Assembly (NCBI RefSeq): GCF_001552135.1
Contig: NZ_BCQP01000017.1
Span: 186,001 to 250,000, forward strand
DNA from: Actinomadura chibensis NBRC 106107
Lineage (GTDB): Bacteria > Actinomycetota > Actinomycetes > Streptosporangiales > Streptosporangiaceae
Length of the DNA stretch: 64,000 nt
Direction: 5' to 3'
The notes under the pieces are model-generated. The model was not told where the DNA came from, did not search any database, and worked only from the letters and a program-made list of their open reading frames with translations. Of the stretch, positions 17,385 to 26,858 are shown piece by piece. Within the stretch, counting starts at the first letter, position 1, and each line of letters starts with the position of its first letter. The position numbers were made by a program, and so were the translations under genes.

Positions 17385-19229
17385 TTACTCTACTGTTACG
17401 GATTTGGCCAGGTTGCGTGGTTGGTCCACGTCGTGGCCCTTCGCCGTGGCCAGCTCGCACGCGAACACCTGCAGCGGCACCGTCGTCACCAGCGGCTGCA
17501 GCAGCGTCGGCACCGCCGGGACGCTGATCAGCGTGTCCGCGTACGGGCCGACCGACTCGTCGCCCTCCTCGGCGATCACGATCGTCCGCGCGCCGCGCGC
17601 CCGGATCTCCTGGATGTTCGACACGATCTTGTCGTGCAGCACGGCCCGCGCCCGCGGCGGGACGACCACCACGACCGGCAGGTCCTTCTCGATCAGCGCG
17701 ATCGGCCCGTGCTTCAGCTCCCCGGCCGCGAAGCCCTCGGCGTGCATGTACGCCAGCTCCTTGAGCTTCAGCGCGCCCTCCAGCGCGACCGGGAACCCGA
17801 CGTGCCGCCCGAGGAACAGCACGCACCGCTCGCCCGAGAGCGACCGCGCGAGCTCCCGGACGGGCTCCATCGTCTCCAGGACCTTATCCACCTTCTCCGG
17901 CATCCGCTCCAGGAGCTGCACCATGGCGAACACCTCGTCCCCCCACTTGGTGCCGCGCACCTGCGCGATGTAGAGGGCGATGAGGTAGACGGCGACGAGC
18001 TGGGTCAGGAACGCCTTCGTGGACGCGACCGCGATCTCCGGCCCGGCGTGCGTGTACAGGACGCCGTCGCACTCGCGCGGCAGCGTCGACCCGTTCACGT
18101 TGCAGATGCCGAGCAGCTTGGCCTTCTGCTCGCGGGCGTGCCGGACGGCCATCAGCGCGTCCATCGTCTCGCCCGACTGCGAGATCGCGATGACCAGCGT
18201 CGTCGGGGACAGGATCGAGTCGCGGTAGCGGAACTCGCTCGCCAGCTCCACCTCGCAGGGCAGCCCGGCCCAGTGCTCGATCGCGTACTTGGCGATCAGC
18301 CCGGCGTGGTAGGACGTCCCGCACGCCACCACGATGATCTTGTCGACCTCGCGCAGCTCGCGGTCGGACATGCGCATCTCGTCCAGCCGGAGGCGGCCGT
18401 CCGAGCCGATCCGGCCGAGCAGGGTGTCGGCGACCGCGCGCGGCTGCTCCGCGATCTCCTTGAGCATGAAGTAGTCGTAGCCGCCTTTTTCCGCGGCGGA
18501 GACGTCCCAGTCGACGTGGTACTCCTGCACCTCGGCGGGGCGTCCCTCGAAGTCGGTGACCTGCACGCCGCCCGCGCGCAGCTCGACGACCTGGTCCTGG
18601 CCGAGCTCGATCGCGTCCCGGGTGTGCGCGATGAACGCCGCGACGTCGCTGGCGAGGAAGTTCTCGCCGTCCCCGACGCCGACGACGAGCGGCGAGTTGC
18701 GGCGCGCGCCGACCACGACGTCCGGGTCGCCGGTGTGCACCGCGACCAGCGTGAACGCGCCCTCCAGCCGGCGGCAGACGCGGCGCAGCGCCTCGGCGAG
18801 GCCGCCGCCCGCCTTCAGCTCGTCCTCCAGCAGGTGCGCGACGGCCTCGGTGTCGGTGTCGGAGACGAGCCCGTGCCCGGCCTCCTCCAACTCGCCGCGC
18901 AGCTCGGCGAAGTTCTCGATGATCCCGTTGTGGATCACCGCGACGGAGCCGGTGCAGTCGACGTGCGGGTGCGCGTTGCGGTCGTTCGGCGGGCCGTGCG
19001 TCGCCCACCGGGTGTGGCCCATGCCGAGCGTCCCGCCCGGCGGCGGCTCCTCCTCCAGCGCGGCGCGGAGGTTGCCGAGCTTGCCCGCGCGCTTCGCCGT
19101 CGCCAGCTTCCCGTCGGCCAGCACGGCCACCCCGGCCGAGTCGTAGCCGCGGTACTCAAGCCGCGCCAGCCCCTCGACGACCACGTCAAGCGCCGGCTTC
19201 GCACCTACGTACCCCACGATTCCGCACAT
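17385..19229 (-). CDS. glmS: Glutamine-fructose-6-phosphate aminotransferase
   Basis: A 614-aa enzyme that makes glucosamine-6-phosphate for the cell wall. The class II glutaminase domain (residues 1 to about 235) begins MCGIVGYVG with catalytic Cys2 and contains GMGHTRWATHG and HNGIIENF. Two SIS domains follow (ISQSGETMDALMAVR; FLGRHVGFPVALEGALKLKE), and the C-terminal signature HAEGFAAGELKHGPIALI ends in DQPRNLAKSVTVE. The length is standard. It is divergent from coaA with a 123-nt intergenic gap. Confidence 0.98.
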   Translation of the reverse strand: MCGIVGYVGAKPALDVVVEGLARLEYRGYDSAGVAVLADGKLATAKRAGKLGNLRAALEEEPPPGGTLGMGHTRWATHGPPNDRNAHPHVDCTGSVAVIHNGIIENFAELRGELEEAGHGLVSDTDTEAVAHLLEDELKAGGGLAEALRRVCRRLEGAFTLVAVHTGDPDVVVGARRNSPLVVGVGDGENFLASDVAAFIAHTRDAIELGQDQVVELRAGGVQVTDFEGRPAEVQEYHVDWDVSAAEKGGYDYFMLKEIAEQPRAVADTLLGRIGSDGRLRLDEMRMSDRELREVDKIIVVACGTSYHAGLIAKYAIEHWAGLPCEVELASEFRYRDSILSPTTLVIAISQSGETMDALMAVRHAREQKAKLLGICNVNGSTLPRECDGVLYTHAGPEIAVASTKAFLTQLVAVYLIALYIAQVRGTKWGDEVFAMVQLLERMPEKVDKVLETMEPVRELARSLSGERCVLFLGRHVGFPVALEGALKLKELAYMHAEGFAAGELKHGPIALIEKDLPVVVVVPPRARAVLHDKIVSNIQEIRARGARTIVIAEEGDESVGPYADTLISVPAVPTLLQPLVTTVPLQVFACELATAKGHDVDQPRNLAKSVTVE

Positions 19230-19340
19230 GGCGGCAACTCTATTCGGTGTCCCGCCAAGGGCCCACCCGCATGGGACGTAGCCGGATGACCCGGGCGTGG
19301 ACGACAGGTGAATTGACCATGACCGGCCGCGAACCCCCGT

Positions 19341-19346
19341 TAGTGT
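19341..19346 (+). promoter_or_regulatory. Candidate leaderless -10 for coaA
   Basis: TAGTGT (TAnnnT) ends 6 nt before the coaA ATG at 19353, the spacing seen for leaderless actinomycete mRNAs. No Shine-Dalgarno is visible in front of this ATG, which supports leaderless initiation. Confidence 0.45.
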
Positions 19347-19352
19347 CAGACC

Positions 19353-20294
19353 ATGACACCCGGATGGGACAGCGTGCCGAGCCCCTACGTGGAGCTTTCC
19401 AGGGACGCCTGGCGGGCCCTGCGCGAGAACACTCCGCTGCCGCTCACCCCCGGTGAGCTGGACGCACTGCGCGGCCTGCGCGACCCGATCGACATCAACG
19501 AGGTCGAGGACGTCTACCTCCCGCTGTCGCGGCTCCTCAACCTCTTCTTCCTCTCCGACGGCCGGCTGCGCGACACCGTCAGCGACTTCCTCGGCGGCGC
19601 CGTGCGGCCCACCCCGTTCATCATCGGGGTCGCGGGCAGCGTCGCGGTCGGCAAGTCGACGACGTCCCGGCTGCTGCGGACGCTGCTCGCCCGCTGGCCC
19701 GAGCACCCCTCGGTCGAGCTCGTGACGACCGACAGCTTCCTGTACCCGAACGCCGTGCTGTCCGAGCGCGGCATCCTCGACCGGAAGGGGTTCCCCGAGT
19801 CCTACGACCGGCGGGCGCTCGTCCGGTTCGTGTCGTCGATCAAGTCGGGGGCGGAGCAGGCGCGGATCCCGGTGTACTCGCACCTGGAGTACGACATCGT
19901 CCCGGACGCGGAGCAGACCGTCACGCGGCCGGACATCCTGATCGTCGAGGGGCTGAACGTGCTGCAGGCGCCGCCGCCCGGGACGCTCGGCGTGTCCGAC
20001 TTCTTCGACTTCTCGATCTACGTGGACGCGCGGGTCGAGGACATCAGGCAGTGGTACGTCGACCGGCTGTTCGCGCTGCGCCGCACCGCGTTCACCGACC
20101 CGCGCTCCTACTTCCACAAGTACGCGAAGGAGCTGGACGAGGACGAGACCGCCGCGTTCGCCCACGGCGTGTGGCGGGACGTCAACGAGATCAACCTCGT
20201 GTCCAACATCCTGCCGACGCGGGCGCGGGCGACGCTCGTCCTGCACAAGGACCGGGAGCACGCCGTCCAGCGCGTCCGCCTCCGCCGCATCTGA
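19353..20294 (+). CDS. coaA: Type I pantothenate kinase
   Basis: A 313-aa prokaryotic type I PanK, the first committed step of CoA synthesis. Walker [18 protein letters not shown], the substrate segment [18 protein letters not shown] and the VEGLNVL motif are all present. This form is feedback-inhibited by CoA in characterised members. The usual glmS-coaA neighbourhood is kept. Confidence 0.97.
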   Translation: MTPGWDSVPSPYVELSRDAWRALRENTPLPLTPGELDALRGLRDPIDINEVEDVYLPLSRLLNLFFLSDGRLRDTVSDFLGGAVRPTPFIIGVAGSVAVGKSTTSRLLRTLLARWPEHPSVELVTTDSFLYPNAVLSERGILDRKGFPESYDRRALVRFVSSIKSGAEQARIPVYSHLEYDIVPDAEQTVTRPDILIVEGLNVLQAPPPGTLGVSDFFDFSIYVDARVEDIRQWYVDRLFALRRTAFTDPRSYFHKYAKELDEDETAAFAHGVWRDVNEINLVSNILPTRARATLVLHKDREHAVQRVRLRRI

Positions 20295-20407
20295 CCCCCG
20301 GCCCTCTCCCCTGACCTGGGGAAAGCCCTACCCGCTCTTTGCTCTACCGGCACGCCCACCGGGCAGTACGGCGCTGGAACGCGATCACCCGAGCGGGAAG
20401 GCGGGCC

Positions 20408-21604
20408 ATGGGCGGCGGCGGCGAGGACAACCCGCGCGCGGGGCTGGAGGGCGAGAAGGCCAAGCACCTGGAGGCGGAGCTCACCGACAGGCGGTACCGG
20501 GAGGAGCTGCGCCGCATCCACCGGCTCGGCCTGCCCCCGGCCGACTCCATCGAGGACAAGGAGCTCGCCTCCACCTTCCAGCGGGGCGAGCTGCCGCACT
20601 TCTCCGGCATCAACACGTTCCTGAAGGCGCCGTTCCTGGAGGACGTCAACCGCGTCGGCGAACACGAGGTCGCCGTCGTCGGCGCGCCGCTCGACACCGG
20701 CGCGACGTACCGTCCGGGGCCCCGGTTCGGGCCCGAGGCGATGCGGCGCATCTCCTCCCTCTACTCGCCCTACTACTTCGAGAAGGGCATCGACCTCCGC
20801 GAACAGCTCGACGTGGTGGACGTCGGCGACATCTTCATCACCCCGGCGAACATCGAGAAGGCGTTCGACCAGATCACCAAGGGCGTCGAGCACCTCGTCG
20901 CGCACGGGACGTTCCCCGTGGTGCTCGGCGGCGACCACTCGATCGGCTTCCCCACGGCGAGGGGCGTGATGAACGCCTTCGGCAAGAAGATCGGCGTCCT
21001 GCACTTCGACCGGCACCTGGACACCCAGAAGCGCGACCTGGACGAGCGGATGCACACCACGCCCTGGTACTGGGCCGCGCACGAGCACCACTTCGACCTC
21101 GGCAACCTCGTGCAGATCGGGATCGGCGGCTGGCAGGTCCCGCGGCCCGGCGTCGGCCCCGCCCGCGACGGCGGCTCCCTCGTCATGACGGCCGAGGACG
21201 TCGAGCGGCTCGGCGTGGAGAAGGCCGCCGACCTCGCCCTGGAGGTCGCCTGGGGCGGCGGCGCCGAGGGCGTGTACCTGTCGTTCGACATCGACGCCGT
21301 CGACCCCGGCTTCGCGCCGGGGACGGGCTGGCCTGAGCCCGGCGGACTCTACCCGCGCGAGGTGCTGAAGCTCGTCCGCCGGTTCGCCGCCGAGGGGCTG
21401 CTCGGCATGGAGGTCGTCGAGGTGTCGCCGCCCTACGACCAGTCGGACGTGACGAGCCTGCTCGGCGTCCGGCTGATCTGCGAGGTGCTGGCATCGTCGG
21501 TCGCGTCGGGCAGGCTCGGCCGGGACCGGGACGGCACCCCGCGAACCGCCCGCGCCCGCGAGATCGACGAGCGGCGGGACGCGGCGGCGGGCAGCGACGG
21601 CTGA
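20408..21604 (+). CDS. Ureohydrolase (agmatinase/guanidino-acid hydrolase family)
   Basis: A 398-aa arginase-fold protein with the binuclear Mn site intact: GGDHS, FDRHLDT (metal ligands D-x-H-x-D) and SFDIDAVDPGFAPGTG. The Arg between the first metal Asp and His replaces the common Ala. An extra 90-residue N-terminal helical region makes it longer than typical agmatinases, as in guanidinobutyrase or guanidine hydrolase-type members, so the exact substrate is open. ATG 20408 follows GGAAGG. A short membrane-like frame overlaps its stop as TGATG. Confidence 0.88.
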   Translation: MGGGGEDNPRAGLEGEKAKHLEAELTDRRYREELRRIHRLGLPPADSIEDKELASTFQRGELPHFSGINTFLKAPFLEDVNRVGEHEVAVVGAPLDTGATYRPGPRFGPEAMRRISSLYSPYYFEKGIDLREQLDVVDVGDIFITPANIEKAFDQITKGVEHLVAHGTFPVVLGGDHSIGFPTARGVMNAFGKKIGVLHFDRHLDTQKRDLDERMHTTPWYWAAHEHHFDLGNLVQIGIGGWQVPRPGVGPARDGGSLVMTAEDVERLGVEKAADLALEVAWGGGAEGVYLSFDIDAVDPGFAPGTGWPEPGGLYPREVLKLVRRFAAEGLLGMEVVEVSPPYDQSDVTSLLGVRLICEVLASSVASGRLGRDRDGTPRTARAREIDERRDAAAGSDG

Positions 21605-21864
21605 TGCTCGGTGCCGCCGTCGCGGCCCTCGGGCTGTGCGCCGACGGGATCGGCGAGGGCCTCTACGCCGTCCGGCACGGCTACCGGGGGCGGGCGGCCA
21701 CGCTCGGGTTCGCGGTCGCCGCCGTGCTCGCCGCGCGCTGTTCGGCGCGGCGATGGCGGTCCTCGCGGGCGCGGGCCTCGTGGAGCGGGTCGGACACGGT
21801 CACCGCGTTCACCAACCCGTTCCACGGCATCGTCGCCGGAGAACTCGTCAAACTCCTCCACTAG
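21604..21864 (+). pseudogene. Probable frameshifted small membrane protein after the ureohydrolase
   Basis: The frame opening at 21604 reads a plausible membrane segment (LGAAVAALGLCADG, then LGFAVAAVLAA). It turns Arg/Ser-rich for about 25 codons and recovers as TAFTNPFHGIVAGELVKLLH. In the same stretch another frame reads ALFGAAMAVLAGAGLVERV, which is hydrophobic and in keeping with the start. Two compensating indels around 21735 and 21790 would explain this. It could also be an intact but odd 86-aa protein or a sequencing artefact. Confidence 0.35.
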
Positions 21865-21925
21865 CGGCGCGGCCTGCGCCCACCCCTAAACACCCCAGCC
21901 CACCCCGGAATGTGACCTGCCCGAC

Positions 21926-21947
21926 CCTTTTGGCGCGCTCTAAAAGG
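21926..21947 (+). terminator. Weak hairpin downstream of the ureohydrolase
   Basis: CCTTTT and AAAAGG arms (6 bp) enclose a 10-nt loop. It is a possible transcript end but lacks a GC-rich stem. Confidence 0.25.
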
Positions 21948-22147
21948 ACATTCCTCCACCCAAACGAAACACCTTCCCCAAATGTCTCGTTGAAGATTGG
22001 ACGATTCGCTCCTCAACCCCTTGCATACCCAGTTTGGGTCGTCACTGGCAGGCCCTTTCCATTCGCTCGAACATGTGGTTATCCTGGCGCCATCAACGAG
22101 TCGGGGGCACGATCGCCTCCGAAACCCATGGTCACGGAAAGGTGATT

Positions 22148-22702
22148 ATGCGTACCAAAGTCATGGCAGCGGTGACCGCCGCCGGAATGTCCCTGTCGGC
22201 GTTCGCCGTCGCCGTCCCCTCGGCCTCCGCCGCGCCGTCCGCACACGCGGCCCCGGCCCTGCGGTCCAGCCCCCGCTGCGACCCGCACGACGTCGCCAAG
22301 GTCGTCACGAAACGGAAGTACACGAAGGTCAACGAGACGGACGTCATCGTCAACCGCAGCCGGAGCACCGTTACCCGCAAGGTCCACTTCGAGCGGACGA
22401 CCACCTTAAGTTCCTCGGTCTCGGGCGGGATCGGGCCGAACTTCAAGGACTTCATCTTCCGCGAGGTCAAGGCGAAGGTGAACGCCGGGATCGACCGGAC
22501 GTCCACGGTGAAGAAGGGCTACGGGCGCACCGTCAAGATCCGCAAGGGCTACAAGATGACCGCGGCCCAGGGCTGGCGGATGCAGCAGGCCAAGGGCTAC
22601 GTCTACCACGTCTACAGCAATTGCCGGACGCGAACGGTGGGCTACTACACGCTGAACGCGCCCTGGCAGACGTTCGTGACGTACACGACCACCAGGCTCT
22701 GA
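22148..22702 (+). CDS. Small secreted protein of unknown function
   Basis: A 184-aa protein with a clear Sec signal peptide (MRTKVMAAVTAAGMSLSAFA, cleavage near PSASAAPSAHA). The mature part is Lys/Thr/Ser/Tyr-rich with alternating polar and nonpolar residues (STVTRKVHFERTTTLSSSVS; VNAGIDRTSTVKKGYGRTVK), suggesting beta-strands. Two cysteines (PRCDPHD and SNCRTR) may form a disulfide. The ATG is preceded by AAAGGTG. It stands alone, followed by a strong terminator. I do not recognise the family; a beta-rich surface or pore-like protein is only a guess. Confidence 0.75.
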   Translation: MRTKVMAAVTAAGMSLSAFAVAVPSASAAPSAHAAPALRSSPRCDPHDVAKVVTKRKYTKVNETDVIVNRSRSTVTRKVHFERTTTLSSSVSGGIGPNFKDFIFREVKAKVNAGIDRTSTVKKGYGRTVKIRKGYKMTAAQGWRMQQAKGYVYHVYSNCRTRTVGYYTLNAPWQTFVTYTTTRL

Positions 22703-22725
22703 TCCTCCGGCGGTGAACCGGAAAT

Positions 22726-22765
22726 GAATTCGGCCGATCTTCGGAGGGGGAGATCGGCCGAATTC
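22726..22765. terminator. Perfect 15-bp stem-loop terminator
   Basis: gaattcggccgatct pairs exactly with agatcggccgaattc around a 10-nt loop. It lies 24 nt after the secreted-protein gene and has no U-run, as is common in actinomycetes. It separates the housekeeping block from the biosynthetic block. Confidence 0.8.
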
Positions 22766-22917
22766 GGCATGCCATTTCCCTGCGAGCGGCCACCCCCGAT
22801 CCGGGCGGGACCGCCGGGCCCGCGTCCCATGGCGGCCATCTTCGGCGACCGCAGTGTCACCAATCTCGCGCGCGGCGCCTTTCCTACGAAGGGAGTTCGT
22901 CGGCGAGAGGTTGGGTC

Positions 22918-23979
22918 ATGGAATACCGGCAACTGGGGACGTCCGGGCTTCGGGTCCCCGCGTTGAGCTTCGGCACCGCCACGTTCGGCGGCCGCGGTGA
23001 CCTGTTCGGCGCATGGGGCGACACCGGCGCGGACGCGGCCCGCCGACTGGTCGACATCTGCCTGGACGCCGGCGTCACGATGTTCGACACGGCCGACAGC
23101 TACTCGGCGGGGGCGTCCGAAGAAGTGCTCGGGCAGGCCATCAAGGGACGCCGCGACCAGGTGATGCTGTCCACCAAGGTCGGGTTGCCGACGGGCGAGG
23201 ACCGCCCGGCCGCCGGATCGGCGCGGCAGCGCCTGACCAAGGCATGCGAGGACGCCCTGCGACGGCTCGGCACCGACCACGTCGACCTGTTCCAGCTGCA
23301 CGCCTTCGACGCCGGGACGCCCATCGAAGAGGTGCTGGCGATACTGGACGACCTGATCAGGGCGGGCAAGACCCGCCATGTCGGCGTCTCCAACTTCTCC
23401 GGCTGGCAGCTGATGAAGTCGCTGGCCATCGCCGACCGCGACGGCCGCCCCCGCTACGCCGCCCACCAGGTCTATTACTCGCTGATCGGCCGCGACTTCG
23501 AATGGGAGCTGATGCCGCTCGCCCTCGACCAGGGGGTGGGCACCATCGTCTGGAGCCCGCTCGGCTGGGGACGGCTCACCGGCAGGCTGCGCCGCGGACG
23601 ACCGCTGCCGGCGCGGAGCCGCCTCCACCGCACCGCGAAATACGGCCCCCCGGTCGACGATGAACGCCTCTTCACCGTGGTGGAGGCCCTCGACGAGATC
23701 GGGGCCGAGACCGGCAAGAGCGCGTCCCAGATCGCCATCAACTGGCTTCTCCAGCGGCCGACCGTGTCGTCGGTCATCATCGGGGCCCGCGACGAAGCCC
23801 AACTCCGCGAGAACCTCGGCGCCATGGCCTGGACGCTCTCTCCGGAGCACGTCTCCAGGCTGGACGCCGCCAGCGAGGTCATCGCCCCCTACCCGCGTTT
23901 CCTTTCCCAGTTGCAGGAGGGGTTCGCGCGCCTCGATCCACCGCCGATCGCGCGGGCCGCCCATCGTCCGGCGCCGTGA
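22918..23979 (+). CDS. Aldo/keto reductase
   Basis: A 353-aa TIM-barrel NADPH-dependent oxidoreductase. The catalytic tetrad can be read from FDTADSYSAG (Asp, Tyr), LSTKVG (Lys) and FQLHAFD (His). The NADP-binding C-terminal loop SSVIIGARDEAQLRENLGA is present. It sits alone between the terminator and the biosynthetic block in the same direction as the cupin arm, so it may supply a carbonyl reduction for that pathway; this is inference. Confidence 0.9.
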   Translation: MEYRQLGTSGLRVPALSFGTATFGGRGDLFGAWGDTGADAARRLVDICLDAGVTMFDTADSYSAGASEEVLGQAIKGRRDQVMLSTKVGLPTGEDRPAAGSARQRLTKACEDALRRLGTDHVDLFQLHAFDAGTPIEEVLAILDDLIRAGKTRHVGVSNFSGWQLMKSLAIADRDGRPRYAAHQVYYSLIGRDFEWELMPLALDQGVGTIVWSPLGWGRLTGRLRRGRPLPARSRLHRTAKYGPPVDDERLFTVVEALDEIGAETGKSASQIAINWLLQRPTVSSVIIGARDEAQLRENLGAMAWTLSPEHVSRLDAASEVIAPYPRFLSQLQEGFARLDPPPIARAAHRPAP

Positions 23980-24080
23980 CGTCGTTTCTCGTGCTGATGT
24001 TCCGATAACTGAATTGTGAGACCGGGAGGTCCCAGCCGGACCAGTTCGTCGGCCGGGGCGCGGACATACGGGAGGGAATC

Positions 24081-24818
24081 ATGGTCGTTGAGGCGATCAA
24101 GAGGAACGCGGACGACGAGAACGAGATCCACGACCTCGAAGACTTCGTCGACCCGGCCCAGAATGTCGTGACGCCCGTCGCGTCCCTTCCGCCGGCCGCG
24201 GCGGAAGCACTTGTGAACGCGCTTTCCGCCGTGGTGCGGCGCGGACACGCCTCGCCGGTGGCGCTCGTGCCCGACGAGGACGCGGTCATTCGCGCCCAGA
24301 CCTTCGAGGAGGGCGACGTCTACATGACCGAGAAGCCCTTCGACGGCTACAGCGCCAGCCGTTACCTCATGGACTTCTACGACACCAAGGCACGGGACAT
24401 CTGCTCGCGAATGCACTTCCACACGGGAGCCCGGCTCGTTCGCATGATGACGGGCCCGGAGACGGTGATCCAGGTCTCCAGCCTCAGCCCACTCCTGATG
24501 ACCTTCGTCAAAGGAGTGACCACGATCGTCCCGCGAACCTACCGGGACTCCATGCCCGGCACTCCGCCGGGTCGCGAACGGACGCGCCACAACCTGATCG
24601 TCCCCGCGAACAGCATCGTGGACATGCAGGTCCCCCGCGGTACCTCCCACCAGTTCAACGCCATCGGGAGCAACGCGGTCATCGACACCGTGCACCCCGA
24701 AGAAAGCATCGAGGTCTTCCGGGAGAAGATGACCGGGCTGCGGATGATGGCACAAACGATCTTCCTTTCCGAGCACCGGGCGACCGCCAGGGAATGCCTG
24801 ACGAACGACATCCGATAG
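24081..24818 (+). CDS. Cupin-fold protein, first gene of the biosynthetic plus-strand arm
   Basis: A 245-aa protein. The segment SRMHFHTGARLVRMMTGP matches cupin motif 1 (HxH metal ligands) and VPRGTSHQFNAIGSNAVID matches motif 2 (P-x-G-x-x-H), so a metal-binding cupin barrel occupies about residues 100-210. The N-terminal 95 residues are unassigned and begin with an acidic stretch. I cannot tell isomerase, epimerase, dioxygenase or sensor roles apart. GGGAGGGAATC precedes the ATG. The nucleotidyltransferase gene follows after 42 nt. Confidence 0.7.
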   Translation: MVVEAIKRNADDENEIHDLEDFVDPAQNVVTPVASLPPAAAEALVNALSAVVRRGHASPVALVPDEDAVIRAQTFEEGDVYMTEKPFDGYSASRYLMDFYDTKARDICSRMHFHTGARLVRMMTGPETVIQVSSLSPLLMTFVKGVTTIVPRTYRDSMPGTPPGRERTRHNLIVPANSIVDMQVPRGTSHQFNAIGSNAVIDTVHPEESIEVFREKMTGLRMMAQTIFLSEHRATARECLTNDIR

Positions 24819-24860
24819 TTTCGCCACGAGCCCGCCGGGCCCCGATTCCGGGAAAGCGAC

Positions 24861-25955
24861 ATGGCTACGAAGGAAATCGAGACGATCGTCGCGCTGGTCA
24901 GCGAGAAGGAGGACGATCTCAACCGAGCGTCCCTCGATGTGGACTGGAACAGAACATTCCTGCTCGCGCTGTGGCACAAGGTGGCGTTCATCGTGTACGA
25001 ACGCCTGCGCACCACGGGTCTCCTCGACACGGCGATCGGCAGTGGCCGGCTTCCGCTGCTGCTCGCCAACCACTGGTCGCAACTCGTGGCGGTCAACCAG
25101 GTGCGCCACGCGAACCATTCGGCCGAACTGGAGCAGATCGACGCCGCCCTCACCGCGCACGGCGTCAGGTACGCGGTGGGCAAGGGAGGGCCGCTGCTCA
25201 TCCCCGAGATCTACTCGCCCTACGAGCGAAAGATGTACGACGTCGACCTGCTCGCCGACCGCTCCCATTCCGAGGCCGTCATCGAAGCCCTTCGGGGAAT
25301 CGGCTACCAGATGGGCGCCTACGATCGCCGGACCAGGACCCTGCGCGGCATCGGCAAGGACGACCTCCGGAACTGGCTGCTGCACTCCCGCGGCCTGCCG
25401 AACTTCGTGAAAGTCGCCGATTCACGGCTCATCGATCACTCGATCTGCCAGGTCCAGTTCCACCTCGGCGACACGAAGACCGGCAAGACCCGACCGGCCG
25501 GAGTCCTTCTCGACGGCCGCGTCCGCAGGAACCGCTTCTGGGCGATCGAGCGAGCCGCGGTCCTCACCCAACTCGGCCTGCACATCTACCGGGAGTTCAC
25601 CGACGAATCGTTCCGGCACTGGGGAATGGGTTCGAATCTGGTGAAGTTCGCGGACCTCGCCCGCTGGGTCGATCACCTCGACGACGACGAGTTCGCCGAG
25701 TCGGTCGACGTGGTCCGGCTGCTCGGCCATACCGCCGAGATCTCGGCGGCGGCGCGGCTCACCGGGCTGATCCTGGGGTCGCCGCGCCTTGAGGACCTGG
25801 TGTCGCTGGACCGCACGGGTATGGGTCGCGCGGATAGGGACCGCGCGGTGACGCGGAGCGGCCTGTACGACGCGATGGACCAGATCTTCCGCACCGCCGC
25901 GGACGGCGCGGACGAGAGCCGGTGGTCCAAGCTCGTCGGTTTCAAGACCACCTGA
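24861..25955 (+). CDS. Nucleotidyltransferase-fold protein (NTP_transf_5 type)
   Basis: A 364-aa protein with the NTP_transf_5 core: VGKGGPLL, the equivalent of the LKG motif, followed by YERKMYDVDLLADR, the equivalent of RPMGDIDLLV with the two catalytic carboxylates DVD. The family sits in the DNA polymerase beta nucleotidyltransferase superfamily and occurs in natural-product and surface-polysaccharide loci, but its substrates are poorly known. The C-terminal half is helical. It is followed after 15 nt by a second, unrelated nucleotidyltransferase. Confidence 0.75.
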   Translation: MATKEIETIVALVSEKEDDLNRASLDVDWNRTFLLALWHKVAFIVYERLRTTGLLDTAIGSGRLPLLLANHWSQLVAVNQVRHANHSAELEQIDAALTAHGVRYAVGKGGPLLIPEIYSPYERKMYDVDLLADRSHSEAVIEALRGIGYQMGAYDRRTRTLRGIGKDDLRNWLLHSRGLPNFVKVADSRLIDHSICQVQFHLGDTKTGKTRPAGVLLDGRVRRNRFWAIERAAVLTQLGLHIYREFTDESFRHWGMGSNLVKFADLARWVDHLDDDEFAESVDVVRLLGHTAEISAAARLTGLILGSPRLEDLVSLDRTGMGRADRDRAVTRSGLYDAMDQIFRTAADGADESRWSKLVGFKTT

Positions 25956-25970
25956 TCGGGGCGGATTCGG

Positions 25971-26858
25971 ATGGCAGATCGCAGACGTCGATTCGGCTTG
26001 GATCCGGGGCACTTCAACGAGGTCCCACCGAGAAAGATGCAGCTCATCCGCCACGCGCAAGAAAGGCTGGTGGACCACCCGTACGTCCTGGCGACGTTTC
26101 TCGTCGGCAGTCTCGCCAACGGCACCTGGGACCGGGAAAGCGACATCGACCTGCATTGCGTGATCGACGCCGAGAACGCCGGCGTCGAGCCGTGGCGCGC
26201 GATAGCCGCCGACCTCTTCCCGGGCTCCTACCACGGAAACTTTCCGAGATCCGATACCGGTGAGGCGCCGAACGGCGGATACGTGCTCACCCCGGACCTG
26301 GAGCACATCGATATCGTCACCTACCGGGCCGGTGAAGTGAAGAGCGCGGAACTGCACGGCTTCTACCCGCTCACCGACAGCACAGAGTTCCGGCTGCCCA
26401 GCGTTGGAAGCAAGCGTCTCGAAGACTTCGGGATCCCCTATTTCCCGGACCACGCCGTGCAGGTCTTCTTCTACTCGCTCTACAGCTTCAAGGTGTTGAT
26501 GAAAAGGGAGGAGTACCTGCTGGCGGCGCGGAACTCCGGCAATCGCCGCGACTACGCGTACATACCCCTGCTGCTCGCCGAGAACGGCATCGTCGCCCGC
26601 CACACGAACAAGCGGCTGCGCAAGTACCTGACGGCGGAGCAGATGGCCGCACTCGGGCGGTATCCGGTGTGGTCCGCGGATCCCGCAAGCCTGCTCGAAG
26701 TGACGCGGATGATGTCGGACGACTTCATCCGGCGTGCGAAGGCGTTGGCCAAGGCATGCGGCGCGGAATGGCCGCGACGGCTTGCCGACTACGTCACGGC
26801 CGGCTTGCGGAGGGAACTCGGGCTGGACCTCGCATCCACGCACGCGGATCGAGAATGA
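25971..26858 (+). CDS. Pol-beta-type nucleotidyltransferase
   Basis: A 295-aa protein with the classic small-molecule nucleotidyltransferase signature VGSLANGTWDRESDIDLHCV (GS motif plus D-x-D) and a third likely carboxylate in HIDIVTY. Related enzymes adenylylate antibiotics such as aminoglycosides and lincosamides. In this setting it may install or activate a nucleotide group, or provide self-protection. Its TGA overlaps the next ATG as ATGA. Confidence 0.82.
   Translation: MADRRRRFGLDPGHFNEVPPRKMQLIRHAQERLVDHPYVLATFLVGSLANGTWDRESDIDLHCVIDAENAGVEPWRAIAADLFPGSYHGNFPRSDTGEAPNGGYVLTPDLEHIDIVTYRAGEVKSAELHGFYPLTDSTEFRLPSVGSKRLEDFGIPYFPDHAVQVFFYSLYSFKVLMKREEYLLAARNSGNRRDYAYIPLLLAENGIVARHTNKRLRKYLTAEQMAALGRYPVWSADPASLLEVTRMMSDDFIRRAKALAKACGAEWPRRLADYVTAGLRRELGLDLASTHADRE

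Noticed and set aside
16653..19289. 878-codon plus-strand frame including His/Pro repeats
   Set aside because: It is the complement of the minisatellite and glmS; glmS is certain.
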